A stretch of 22,880 bases of DNA from DASYSA01 sp036003885 (GCA_036003885.1 DASYSA010000630.1:1-22880); one strand, 5' to 3'. Counted from the first letter of the stretch, positions 1-6,498 are shown. A program made the numbers and translations. The notes: generated from the sequence alone by a model not told the origin.

Positions 1-141
1 GCGGCGTTCGGACGGCATGAGCAGGCGATTCAGGCTTTCAATCAGGCGCTGGCGCTGGACCCGAATTACTCGGTTGCTCAGAGACTGCGGGATCAGAGCG
101 ATCTGGCACTGCGGAAGGCCGGTTCGAGCAATCTTCGATGA
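1..141 (+). CDS. C-terminal end of a TPR-repeat protein (5' end outside window)
   Basis: An open frame runs from the first base to a TGA at 139-141, giving 46 residues. The first part (A-x-G-R-H-E-Q-A-I-Q-A-F-N-Q-A-L-A-L-D-P-N) is the second half of a tetratricopeptide repeat, with the typical A-[x]-AF-x-x-AL-x-L-D-P-N spacing. It is followed by a charged helical tail. TPR repeats are protein-interaction scaffolds. What the rest of this protein does cannot be told, because the start and any other domains lie to the left of the window. Confidence 0.7.
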   Translation, partial: AAFGRHEQAIQAFNQALALDPNYSVAQRLRDQSDLALRKAGSSNLR

Positions 142-230
142 GCCCTTGGCTCGATTGGAATGGTTGCGCGGATGGTTAAGGCCGGCTTAGACACTGTTGA
201 GTACGCTTCCGAGTTGAGGTGCGATATGGC

Positions 231-236
231 TATAAT
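231..236 (+). promoter_or_regulatory. Possible -10 box upstream of the XdhC-like gene
   Basis: A perfect TATAAT lies 20 bases before the chosen ATG at 256. A -35 element is poor (TTCCGA at 207-212, 18 bp away). A start point near 243 would leave a leader of only about 13 nt that still covers the GGAG at 244-247. The hexamer match is good but the rest is weak, so this is tentative. Confidence 0.3.
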
Positions 237-255
237 GCGACTCGGAGTCTTACCT

Positions 256-624
256 ATGTCAAACTGGGACGAGGAAAATCTGGGGGCTGGGCACTCGCTT
301 AGCGCGGGGGAGATCTACGCTGAGATGCGCCGGCGCCTCGAGCAAGGCGCATTGGCAGCAATGGCCACAGTCGTAAACACACGAGGATCGACTCCGCAGC
401 AGACCGGCGCCAAGATGGTGATATTCGACGATGGTTCCTTTATCGGCACCGTCGGAGGCGGTTGCATCGAAGCAGACATTTGGGCCGAGGCGCGCGAAGT
501 GCTCAGGACGAGGATGACGGGTCTGTTCCACTTCGATCTCGCGGATGATTATGAAGACTCCGAGGGGATGGTCTGTGGGGGCCAGATGGATGTGTTGATC
601 GAGCCCTGGTCTTATGAAGGCTAG
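256..624 (+). CDS. Stand-alone XdhC/CoxI N-terminal domain protein
   Basis: This 122-residue protein consists of the XdhC_CoxI domain only. The region T-x-x-N-T-R-G-S-T-P-Q-Q-T-G-A-K-M is followed by a G-x-x-G-G-G-C-I-E-A segment and a terminal C-G-G-Q-M-D-V-L-I-E-P strand, all diagnostic of the family. Known XdhC/CoxI proteins bind molybdenum cofactor and help sulfurate and insert it into xanthine dehydrogenase or CO dehydrogenase-type enzymes. Full-length members carry a second NAD-binding-like domain, which is absent here. The frame stops right after the first domain and no continuation is visible downstream. The start at 256 is chosen because GGAG lies 8 nt upstream and the residues before it (in-frame ATG at 160) look non-coding. 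No molybdenum hydroxylase gene is adjacent, but a molybdate/tungstate island begins about 5 kb to the right. Confidence 0.8.
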   Translation: MSNWDEENLGAGHSLSAGEIYAEMRRRLEQGALAAMATVVNTRGSTPQQTGAKMVIFDDGSFIGTVGGGCIEADIWAEAREVLRTRMTGLFHFDLADDYEDSEGMVCGGQMDVLIEPWSYEG

Positions 625-705
625 TATGAGATGGGCGCTGGCCTCGTCACGTGGAGCGCAGGAGTCAATGCTGATTCTCGTACCAAGTCCGACTTTCAAT
701 CGCAC

Positions 706-721
706 CCGAGCATCTCGGTTT
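706..721 (+). terminator. Weak hairpin with short T run after the XdhC-like gene
   Basis: CCGAG, a 3-nt loop CAT and CTCGG are followed by TTT, about 80 nt downstream of the XdhC-like stop. The 5-bp stem and short T run make this at best a weak intrinsic terminator. Confidence 0.3.
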
Positions 722-728
722 AGGGCTT

Positions 729-757
729 TTGAAAAGTCTAGTCCCTTGATGTAGTAT
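729..757 (+). promoter_or_regulatory. Candidate sigma-70 promoter for the STAS gene
   Basis: TTGAAA (729-734) and TAGTAT (752-757) are separated by exactly 17 bp. The -35 matches consensus at 5 of 6 positions and the -10 at 4 of 6. A start near 764 would give a leader of about 150 nt before the STAS gene at 913. The rest of the 625-912 interval shows no convincing gene. Confidence 0.35.
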
Positions 758-912
758 TGTCGGCTAGTTCGCAGGGCCTCAGATGTTACTGCTCGGAGTC
801 AATGGTGGCTTGAATCTGCATTTAAACCCGTGGGCGCGGCTTTCACACTGCAGACCAACGGTCTACCACATTGGTCCCGCCGTACAACAGTTCGAGGGAA
901 GAGTTAATCGCT

Positions 913-1281
913 ATGATGAGACGTCCTACAAAGTTAGTCAGCCGAAAAGTAGATTCTGTACGAGTCATCAAGATAAACGGGCGGTTGGACCCGGGTGACG
1001 GTCCGGATAGGCTGGCGGAAATGGTGCAGCAGTTCATGGGTGAGGATGAGATCGAGTTCCTGCTGGACCTTCGCGGCGTAACATATATAAGCAGCACTGG
1101 CGTGGGAAGCTTGATAAAGAGTTACAGGTCGGTCTTAAAGCAGAAGGGCCACGTAAAATTGCTCTCTCCGTCTCAGTCGGTCATGAATATTCTTTCCATT
1201 TCGAAGCTCGATGGAGTGTTTGAGATATTCACTGACGAGCCGACGGCCCTCTCCAGTTTCTCCCCCAAGAAAGAGGAATAG
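913..1281 (+). CDS. STAS-domain anti-sigma-factor antagonist
   Basis: This 122-residue protein is a single STAS domain of the SpoIIAA/RsbV type. A beta-strand region (VRVIKINGRLDPGD) leads to the conserved D-L-R-G-V-T-Y-I-S-S-T-G-V-G-S-L segment at residues 52-66. By alignment to Bacillus SpoIIAA (D-S58-S-G), Ser61 is the likely phosphoserine. In the known system a kinase phosphorylates this serine and a PP2C phosphatase removes the phosphate, and the dephosphorylated form captures the anti-sigma factor. No kinase or sigma gene is adjacent, but a PP2C phosphatase is encoded at 16826-19540. The start at 913 is supported by GGAAGAG 9 nt upstream. A second ATG follows immediately and cannot be excluded. 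The ORF can be extended to an ATG at 871, but that part has no domain match. It converges with the next gene, with 4 nt between stops. Confidence 0.88.
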   Translation: MMRRPTKLVSRKVDSVRVIKINGRLDPGDGPDRLAEMVQQFMGEDEIEFLLDLRGVTYISSTGVGSLIKSYRSVLKQKGHVKLLSPSQSVMNILSISKLDGVFEIFTDEPTALSSFSPKKEE

Positions 1282-1285
1282 ATCG

Positions 1286-1492
1286 CTACGGCTTCCTTGG
1301 AGGAGGGGGGTCCTTGGGCTTCGGCTGCTTATCCTTGGGTCTGACAACAGGCGGTCCAGGCGGGTCCTTCTTTTTGTCCTTCTTGTCGTCTCCCATGGTG
1401 AATGCGTAGGCAGATGGCTCCTGTCCGGGTACGCGGTCAAAAGCGACGACTCCGAAGATCGCAATCGTAATAGCTAATAGGATCTTCTTCAT
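1286..1492 (-). CDS. Small secreted Lys/Pro-rich protein
   Basis: This 68-residue protein has a clear signal peptide: MKK, a hydrophobic core up to about residue 18, and a plausible cleavage after A-Y-A at residue 30. The mature part is about 38 residues, nearly all Lys, Asp and Pro (D-K-K-D-K-K-K-D-P-P-G-P-P then K-D-K-Q-P-K-P-K-D and a P-P-P-P-R-K-P end). It is therefore predicted to be disordered, secreted and cationic. The start is supported by GAGGA (1501-1505) 8 nt upstream. A longer in-frame ORF reaching 1597 adds residues upstream of the signal peptide and is not favoured. I know no named family. A cell-wall- or surface-binding tail or a periplasmic peptide is possible. The function is unknown. 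Confidence 0.6.
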   Translation of the reverse strand: MKKILLAITIAIFGVVAFDRVPGQEPSAYAFTMGDDKKDKKKDPPGPPVVRPKDKQPKPKDPPPPRKP

Positions 1493-1680
1493 TTCTTGCG
1501 TCCTCTTCTTCACGGGTCTACTGCTGGCTGTGATTCTCGGGACGCCGCCCTTCGGTCTTGCACCTTCTGCCCGACCTGTCGCGGTCCTTTGCTGCAACCA
1601 GAATAACCTTCATCTTCTCTTACCCGTCGGCGTGCTCTTCTCGGACTCACCCGGCACTGCGGTCGTCCAACTCGTCTATT

Positions 1681-1708
1681 AGAATAGCACTGAGCACGAA
1701 GATGTAAA
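1681..1708 (-). promoter_or_regulatory. Candidate promoter for the small secreted protein
   Basis: Read on the minus strand, TTTACA (1708-1703) and TATTCT (1686-1681) are separated by 16 bp. Transcription would begin near 1674, leaving an unusually long leader of about 180 nt before the ATG at 1492. The hexamers match consensus well for a chance site but nothing else confirms it. Confidence 0.35.
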
Positions 1709-1835
1709 GCCTAGCCTTAGCTGCGCTCCCGAAACCCAGGCTGCCGACGCTCTTTGACAGGCAAACGCCATTCCACGGAGCCTGTTCGCCAAATGCTGCA
1801 AAATTGGCGTTGAGAGCCATCAACCGAGTTCTTTA

Positions 1836-1870
1836 CCGCACCTTTCAGTGAACAACCGCACGTTTTAGTG
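1836..1870. repeat. Two 15-nt direct repeats at 20-bp spacing
   Basis: CCGCACCTTTCAGTG (1836-1850) and CCGCACGTTTTAGTG (1856-1870) agree at 13 of 15 positions, with starts 20 bp apart, close to two helical turns. No third copy is visible. Such spacing suits two protein monomers bound on the same DNA face, but which gene it would control is unclear. Confidence 0.6.
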
Positions 1871-1923
1871 CATCGGTAGGATGTTGTAAGACTCGGGATC
1901 GTTGCAGAAGTGAGAAGTGATTA

Positions 1924-1994
1924 GCCGATGGAGATCGGCGGCGGGGTACGCAGTTCATGGATTCTCGGGCCGTCAGCGCTGTGCAGCCGGCCCG
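1924..1994 (-). terminator. Hairpin pair downstream of the HU gene
   Basis: Six to seventy bases beyond the HU stop there are two inverted repeats. CGGGCC (1966-1971) pairs with GGCCCG (1989-1994) around an inner GCTG/CAGC. GCCGAT (1924-1929) pairs with ATCGGC (1934-1939) with a 4-nt loop. Neither has a proper U tract. They may end or protect the HU transcript. Confidence 0.35.
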
Positions 1995-1999
1995 GCTCA

Positions 2000-2284
2000 T
2001 CACTTCTTCCGCTTGTTCACCGCCTCCTTGAGCTGCTTTCCTACCGTGAAACGAACTGCCCTGGCGGCGGGAATCTTCATCAATTCGGCCGTGTACGGAT
2101 TGTGGCCTCGCCTGGCTCTTCGATGAGAGACTGCAAACGTTCCGAACCCAACCAGGGTAACCTTATTCCCCTTGCGCAAACTGTCGGTGATAGCCCCCTT
2201 AACCGCATTGATCGCCCGCTCAGCCTCCGCTTTTGTGATGGACGCGGCGCTTGCCACCTTCTCAATGAGATCTCCTTGATTCAT
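2000..2284 (-). CDS. hup: HU/IHF-family DNA-binding protein
   Basis: This 94-residue protein matches HU along its length. The N-terminal helices begin M-N-Q-G-D-L-I-E-K-V-A and continue through K-A-E-A-E-R-A-I-N-A-V. The signature V-G-F-G-T-F-A-V-S-H-R-R-A-R-R-G-H-N-P-Y-T follows at about residues 45-64, and the basic beta arm includes the Asn-Pro that intercalates DNA. The length is normal for HU (about 90). HU bends and compacts DNA as a dimer. The ATG at 2284 has a strong GGGGAGG 4 nt upstream. HU and IHF subunits cannot be separated with certainty from the sequence alone, but a single-type HU homodimer is likely. The gene is monocistronic, with its own promoter (2350-2379) and a 3' hairpin region. 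Confidence 0.95.
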   Translation of the reverse strand: MNQGDLIEKVASAASITKAEAERAINAVKGAITDSLRKGNKVTLVGFGTFAVSHRRARRGHNPYTAELMKIPAARAVRFTVGKQLKEAVNKRKK

Positions 2285-2318
2285 CGTTCCTCCCCAAATA
2301 TAGTGGTTGTACCCCCCA

Positions 2319-2340
2319 GGCTACGCCACATATGGTAGCC
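2319..2340 (-). promoter_or_regulatory. Stem-loop at the 5' end of the HU transcript
   Basis: GGCTAC (2319-2324) and GTAGCC (2335-2340) form a perfect 6-bp inverted repeat around a 10-nt loop. It begins about 3 nt after the predicted transcription start and about 35 nt before the ATG. It could protect the mRNA 5' end or be an operator. Confidence 0.4.
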
Positions 2341-2349
2341 ACTGCGGCG

Positions 2350-2379
2350 GTTATAACATTTAGGCGCCGGGGGTGTCAA
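2350..2379 (-). promoter_or_regulatory. Near-consensus sigma-70 promoter of the HU gene
   Basis: On the minus strand, TTGACA (2379-2374) is a perfect -35, followed after 18 bp by TATAAC (2355-2350), a 5-of-6 -10. The predicted start is near 2343, giving a leader of about 58 nt. Strong promoters are usual for abundant nucleoid proteins. Confidence 0.7.
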
Positions 2380-2527
2380 CAACTTTCTTTTTGAGGACAA
2401 ACAGCGAAGTGGCTCTGGGAGCCTACTTCAAGACTTCAGGGAAGGAATATGATGAAGCATCCTCGCGCAGGTTGAGCTTCGAAGCCTTGTGCATAGGCGA
2501 AGAACGGAGATGACAAACGAGAAAAAG

Positions 2528-3502
2528 TCAGCCGGCAATGTCGAGTAGCACCTTCAACGTTGCGGAATCGGCGGCCCTTTGGAATGCCATGAGCGCCTCG
2601 TCCAGGGGAAATCGATCTGAAATCAACGGCTCCACATAGACCGCTCCGGAGCTGAGAAGCTCGATCGCCGGAGCGAAGCGGCCGCATCGCGACCCAATTA
2701 TGGTCACTTCGTTTACTACGGTAGGAAACATCTCGACCGGCGTCTCGCCATGGTGAGTGGATTTGAGAACGATAACACCCTGGGGTTTAACCAGCTTGAG
2801 CGCGAGGCCTAATCCAGACGATGAACCGCTTGCCTCAATCACCACGTCGGACCGGTCTCTTGTCACGTCGAGGCTTTCTCCGGAGAGATCCTTCAGCATC
2901 AGAAGCCGTGCGCCAAGAGATCGCGCGAATTCAAGCTTCTCTTCGTGTTTGCCAACGACAGTGATCTCACAACCCGTTGTGGCGACAACCTGTATGATCA
3001 GTTGCGCGAGCTTGCCGTCTCCAATGATAGCGACGCGCGACGACGGCCCAATCGACGTCTGATCAAGGATGTGGCGCGCCGCAGCCAGCGGTTCAACGAA
3101 AACCGCGGTCTCATCAGATACCGAGTCCGGAACCGGTAGCAGATTTCGAGTCGGAAGAGAGAGAAACTCGGCGAGCGCCCCGTCACGACCCTTGATACCG
3201 AGCACGGTTCTCGTAACGCAGTGCCTCGAGTCCCCCGCGCGGCACAGAGCGCACTCGTTGCAGCCTACGTTGATCTCGCCGACAACTCTCCGTCCCAATA
3301 GCGCATCGTCAGGAGACTCAATCACTCGACCGACGAATTCATGGCCGAGGATTCCGCCGAAAGCTGCATAGCCCTTCGTGATCTCAAGGTCGGTGTTGCA
3401 TATTCCGGCCTTGAGCACCCGAATGAGCGCTTCTCCCGGCCTTCGCGGCATAGGCGCATCGCGGACGAGTTGGAGCTTGCCGTCAAACCTGAGGGCCTTC
3501 AT
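2528..3502 (-). CDS. Zinc-type medium-chain dehydrogenase/reductase (MDR)
   Basis: This 324-residue protein is a zinc-dependent alcohol-dehydrogenase-like enzyme. The catalytic zinc region shows Cys35 (A-G-I-C-N-T-D), His54-Glu55 (L-G-H-E-F-V-G) and Glu137 (V-E-P). The structural zinc lobe has Cys81, Cys84, Cys87 and Cys95. A Rossmann fold begins near residue 156 (R-V-A-I-I-G-D-G-K-L-A-Q), so it should oxidise an alcohol or polyol, or reduce a carbonyl, with NAD(P). The substrate cannot be read from the sequence; threonine- or sorbitol-dehydrogenase-like members look similar. The start at 3502 is chosen because M-K-A-L-R-F is the usual MDR beginning. An upstream in-frame ATG (3586) would overlap the preceding gene. 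Its ribosome site is weak. It starts 13 nt after the stop of the secreted Asp-box protein, so the two are probably co-transcribed and translationally coupled. Confidence 0.88.
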   Translation of the reverse strand: MKALRFDGKLQLVRDAPMPRRPGEALIRVLKAGICNTDLEITKGYAAFGGILGHEFVGRVIESPDDALLGRRVVGEINVGCNECALCRAGDSRHCVTRTVLGIKGRDGALAEFLSLPTRNLLPVPDSVSDETAVFVEPLAAARHILDQTSIGPSSRVAIIGDGKLAQLIIQVVATTGCEITVVGKHEEKLEFARSLGARLLMLKDLSGESLDVTRDRSDVVIEASGSSSGLGLALKLVKPQGVIVLKSTHHGETPVEMFPTVVNEVTIIGSRCGRFAPAIELLSSGAVYVEPLISDRFPLDEALMAFQRAADSATLKVLLDIAG

Positions 3503-3515
3503 GTTAGACCAATTC

Positions 3516-5684
3516 TCAGCGGCTGAAGATGAATGGAAGCGCGAAGCTTGAGCTGTCGGCCGGGCTCTCAACCGTGACAGTGACAACCACTCCAGGCTTC
3601 ACCATTTTTTTCAGTTTCTTTCTGGTAGCGAACAACGTCGTTACCGTTCCGTCTGCCTGTCGGTCCTGGAAGAACATCGTGGGCAGCACGGTAACAGTGC
3701 CTCCGATGCTCATGCTGACTGTCGCATTGCCGTCAATGAATCCTGACCCGGTAATCTTGAGCGCTTTGCTGCCGTCGGGCGCCGTCTTGTATTCGACGCT
3801 GGTCGTAGTTGGCGCCCCGACTCGAAGGCGCAAGGTGCCACCGCTCCCCTTGCCACTCACCTCGATCAAATAAGTGACGCCCGGCTGAACCGGAAAGGTC
3901 AACAGCGAGCGGTTCGCAAAACCGATTGCGCTCCCGAAGTCATCGCTGCATCTGACAGGTGTCAGCGCGCCGCAGGAGCCGGTGTACACGCTCACGACGG
4001 TGTCATAGTCGCTGAGGATCGTGTCGACGCCGTATACCGTCTGCGCCGACGCCGTGATCGCGTACCAGACGCTGTTTGAGTCGCGGGCGCCCGAGCAGGA
4101 GATCAGGTCGCTGGCCGAACCAGTTGCGGAGCGCGTGTCGGTCTCCTCGCGAAAAGGAACTGCCGGGATAAGCCGCGCATTCTGACATTCATCGTTGGCC
4201 GGTGGATTTCCGCCACCGCCCCCTCCACCTGTTGACTCGTACTCGACCGGCGCGTAGAAGATCTCTTGTTTTCCATTGCGGGTGTCGGTCCACAGCAAAT
4301 GCGCCTTGCCGCGCGTGGCCGTCACGCCGATATAGTCCCCGATGCCTATTGCGGACCCGGTTGATCCGACCACATCCTTCTGCACGCGTGGATCGGAACT
4401 CACGGTGCTTACCCTGGTGTTCTCGGCAAAGCTCGCTCCGCCGTTGGTTGAACGCCCAAGATACATGTTGATCAACAGCGATCCCGGATCGTCGCGCCGA
4501 TCGTAGAAGGCCACACACACTGAGCCATTATTCGCATCGACACTCAACCATGGAAAGAACTGGTCGACCCCGGATCCATCGTTATTGACTTTCACCGGAG
4601 CGCTGATTACAGGCCGGCCTCCATTGGGCGGAGTCATGCGTTGAACAAAGACGTCGGAGTCTATGTGGTTGGTGCTCTCTGCCCAGGCGACATAGATAGT
4701 ACCGCTATTCGGGCCGCCGCTACGATCGACATCGATTACAGGGAAACTGTTCATTCGAGGTACACCGTTGATGAAGATATCGGCCCCGGGCTCCGAAAGC
4801 GCACCGGTAAAATTATGGATGTTGTAATCGGTAGACGGGGCGACATCGACGGGCAGAAACGTAGCTCCGCCATCTGTCGAGGCATTAAACAGGAGCACCC
4901 TGGTTGCTCCGATTCCCTGCCACGCGGCATACACCTCGCCGTTTGGTCCGGTGGCAACCGAAGGTCCACGCATGTCCCCATTGTGACTGATGGTCTTTGG
5001 CGCGGAAAAGGCGGCATCTCCAGGCCTTCGCCGTGCGATCTGTATGAGCCCTCGAGGTACTCCGCCGTCGTCCAGGTCATTCACACTCCACACCGCGTAG
5101 ACGGTGTTTTTGAAAGGACTGGCAGGGGACGTGTCCACCGTAATGTAACACTTGTCGGACAGCTTTGGATTCGTGGTGTTCGCCAGATCCTGGAACGCGG
5201 GCACGGGTTGTGAAAACGTCCGCCCACGGTCGGTCGATTTGAAGACGTAAACCCCATTGTCACGGTTGAAATCCAACATCAGTGCACATAGATAGAAGTT
5301 TCCGTCTGCGTCCGCAACGACCGACGGATCCGACGCGCGAGAGAACACCTTTTGGGGAGTGTCGAGTCCCAGAAGTCCGGTTCCCCATGTGTTCCCGCCA
5401 TCTGACGAATAGTAATAAACGACGCGAGTTGTCCCCTGGTTTGGCGAGGCGCCGCCCAGAATCTTCTTCGATGCTCCGACAATCACTTGAGGATCGAGGG
5501 TACTAACTGCTATCGAGGTTTCGTCGGCAGGGTCGGGATCTATAGCCGGGGTGACTCGCACATCATCTCTCGCGGTAACAACTTGAGCCATCGCCCGCGT
5601 TGTAAACACCGTATACCGCATTGGGCAGATAGGCGAACAAAGAACCAATGATGAGAGCATGAGTGAAACCGCTATGCGTACCAT
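3516..5684 (-). CDS. Secreted Asp-box (sialidase/BNR-like) beta-propeller protein with C-terminal beta domains
   Basis: This 722-residue exported protein has a signal sequence ending near A-M-A-Q (residue 34). Four Asp boxes (S-x-D/N-x-G-x-T/S-W/F) lie at about residues 93-100, 150-157, 269-276 and 412-419, marking blades of a sialidase-like propeller. A run of seven glycines (about 486-492) links to a second domain that starts N-D-E-C-Q-N-A-R and contains S-D-Y-D-T-V-V-S-V-Y-T-G-S-C-G. That is the PPC-like beta-sandwich common behind secreted proteins. A last segment (about 630-722) resembles an IPT/Ig-like fold. The catalytic Arg triad and Tyr/Glu of true sialidases are not evident, so I call it a propeller rather than a sialidase. 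GAGGAG sits 4 nt before the ATG. It is probably surface-exposed or extracellular; the ligand is unknown. Confidence 0.8.
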   Translation of the reverse strand: MVRIAVSLMLSSLVLCSPICPMRYTVFTTRAMAQVVTARDDVRVTPAIDPDPADETSIAVSTLDPQVIVGASKKILGGASPNQGTTRVVYYYSSDGGNTWGTGLLGLDTPQKVFSRASDPSVVADADGNFYLCALMLDFNRDNGVYVFKSTDRGRTFSQPVPAFQDLANTTNPKLSDKCYITVDTSPASPFKNTVYAVWSVNDLDDGGVPRGLIQIARRRPGDAAFSAPKTISHNGDMRGPSVATGPNGEVYAAWQGIGATRVLLFNASTDGGATFLPVDVAPSTDYNIHNFTGALSEPGADIFINGVPRMNSFPVIDVDRSGGPNSGTIYVAWAESTNHIDSDVFVQRMTPPNGGRPVISAPVKVNNDGSGVDQFFPWLSVDANNGSVCVAFYDRRDDPGSLLINMYLGRSTNGGASFAENTRVSTVSSDPRVQKDVVGSTGSAIGIGDYIGVTATRGKAHLLWTDTRNGKQEIFYAPVEYESTGGGGGGGNPPANDECQNARLIPAVPFREETDTRSATGSASDLISCSGARDSNSVWYAITASAQTVYGVDTILSDYDTVVSVYTGSCGALTPVRCSDDFGSAIGFANRSLLTFPVQPGVTYLIEVSGKGSGGTLRLRVGAPTTTSVEYKTAPDGSKALKITGSGFIDGNATVSMSIGGTVTVLPTMFFQDRQADGTVTTLFATRKKLKKMVKPGVVVTVTVESPADSSSFALPFIFSR

Positions 5685-5726
5685 CCTTCTCCTCGACCTC
5701 GATTTTAGCTGAGTACTGCGTGTGTG

Positions 5727-5800
5727 GACGCGGACAGAATTCTTTCACAGGGTTGAATGTCACGCAAGCCGGTCTTGTTCGTGATCGTGCTGTCCGCGTC
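5727..5800. repeat. 11-bp perfect inverted repeat in the divergent promoter region
   Basis: GACGCGGACAG (5727-5737) and CTGTCCGCGTC (5790-5800) are exact reverse complements separated by 52 bp. They lie between the divergent Asp-box gene (start 5684) and the HTH-Mop gene (start 5884). A paired binding site for a looping regulator, or a leader hairpin of the minus-strand gene, are both possible. Confidence 0.65.
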
Positions 5801-5810
5801 ACAACACAAA

Positions 5811-5869
5811 TCATATAGATTCGTATATCTGGGGGAAAATCGCTTGACCGCGCCCAATCGACTCGTATA
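5811..5869 (+). promoter_or_regulatory. Three TCRTATA direct repeats, candidate operator of the HTH-Mop gene
   Basis: TCATATA (5811-5817), TCGTATA (5821-5827) and TCGTATA (5863-5869) are in the same orientation, with starts 10 and 42 bp apart, i.e. about one and four helical turns. The last overlaps the predicted -10. MerR/BldC-type HTH proteins are known to bind direct repeats, so autoregulation by the adjacent HTH-Mop protein is a reasonable guess. Confidence 0.4.
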
Positions 5870-5871
5870 GA
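5844..5871 (+). promoter_or_regulatory. Sigma-70-like promoter of the HTH-Mop gene
   Basis: TTGACC (5844-5849) and TATAGA (5866-5871) are 16 bp apart. The expected start near 5878 leaves only about 6 nt before the ATG at 5884, so the message would be nearly leaderless. Confidence 0.5.
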
Positions 5872-5883
5872 AATGGCGGCATA

Positions 5884-6279
5884 ATGGAAATGCTCAAACC
5901 GCACGACGCAGCCAGGCTGATGAACGTCAGCTACCCCACGCTCAAGCAGTGGATTTACCAGGGGAAGATTCATTCGGTTAAGACTCCGGGCGGACATCAT
6001 CGGATACCGCGGGCTGAAGTCGACCGTTTCACAGTAATTGAGGGATCAAAGAGAAAGAAGCCTACTGGCCTCAACGCAATCAGCGGACGCAACAAGCTGC
6101 TCGGAACCGTAACGGAGGTCAAGTTTGAAGGGCTGCTTGCACAGATCACCATGAGCATTGGCGGCCAGCTCATAACATCAATCATCACCCGCGACGCTTC
6201 TGAGGAGTTGGGATTGAAGACTGGAGTCCGCGCATTCGCACTGATTAAGGCAACCGAGGTAATGATAATCAGGGGGTAA
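5884..6279 (+). CDS. HTH-Mop molybdate/tungstate-responsive regulator
   Basis: This 131-residue protein has two parts. Residues 1-50 are a MerR/excisionase-type winged helix (D-A-A-R-L-M-N-V-S-Y-P-T-L-K-Q-W-I-Y-Q-G-K-I, then the G-G-H-H-R-I-P wing). Residues 66-131 are a Mop (TOBE-like) domain beginning I-S-G-R-N-K-L-L-G and ending A-L-I-K-A-T-E-V-M-I. Mop domains bind molybdate or tungstate oxyanions at oligomer interfaces, so this should be a DNA-binding sensor of free oxyanion. It differs from classical ModE, which has a different HTH and two Mop domains. The start could also be the Met at 5890. No good Shine-Dalgarno precedes 5884, which fits a leaderless message. The next gene begins 5 nt after its stop. 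It probably regulates itself and the transport genes downstream. Confidence 0.88.
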   Translation: MEMLKPHDAARLMNVSYPTLKQWIYQGKIHSVKTPGGHHRIPRAEVDRFTVIEGSKRKKPTGLNAISGRNKLLGTVTEVKFEGLLAQITMSIGGQLITSIITRDASEELGLKTGVRAFALIKATEVMIIRG

Positions 6280-6284
6280 GGTCA

Positions 6285-6494
6285 ATGTCCATTAGCGCTC
6301 GTAATCGCCTGAAAGGGAAGATAACTGAGATCAAGCTTGGTAACGTGATGGCTCACGTCACCATCAAGGTTGGCCAGAACATAATGGAATCTGTCATCAC
6401 ACGGCAGAGTGCAGAAGAAATGAACCTCAAGAAGGGGGACACGGTGACCGCAGTTGTTAAGGCCACAGAGGTAATGGTGTCGAAGGACGAATAA
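6285..6494 (+). CDS. Mop-domain molybdate/tungstate-binding protein (molbindin)
   Basis: This 69-residue protein consists of one Mop domain: S-A-R-N-R-L-K-G-K-I-T-E-I-K-L-G at the start, a central S-V-I-T-R-Q-S-A-E-E-M-N-L, and V-V-K-A-T-E-V-M-V-S at the end. The length is normal for molbindins, which form hexamers that store molybdate or tungstate and buffer its cytoplasmic level. It is clearly paralogous to the Mop half of the preceding protein and is translated from a GGGGG/AAGG-rich region that overlaps the upstream stop. The two therefore form an operon. It ends 4 nt before the structured leader of the transport genes. A regulatory role through hetero-oligomers with the HTH-Mop protein is possible but not shown. 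Confidence 0.9.
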   Translation: MSISARNRLKGKITEIKLGNVMAHVTIKVGQNIMESVITRQSAEEMNLKKGDTVTAVVKATEVMVSKDE

Positions 6495-6498
6495 ACAA

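Larger units (their letters stand above)
1493..1999. other. 507-bp stretch without a supported gene
   Basis: No convincing coding frame is seen. It holds the candidate minus-strand promoter and leader of the small secreted protein, two near-identical 15-nt direct repeats (1836-1870), and two hairpins downstream of the HU gene (1924-1939 and 1966-1994). A 31-codon frame at 1518-1613 (minus) lies in the leader and is too weak to call. Confidence 0.6.

Noticed and set aside
1518..1613. 31-codon upstream frame in the leader of the small secreted protein (minus strand)
   Set aside because: Very short, weak ribosome site, and basic composition without any recognisable feature.
1754..1759. TTGACA on the plus strand
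   Set aside because: No acceptable -10 box at 16-18 bp and no gene downstream on that strand.
4641..5213. 190-residue frame opposite the Asp-box gene
   Set aside because: Lies entirely antisense to a clear protein, with no ribosome site or domain similarity.
5702..5707. TAAAAT (minus strand) as -10 of the Asp-box gene
   Set aside because: No -35 at suitable distance, and the start would leave only about 10 nt before the ATG although a strong ribosome site is present.
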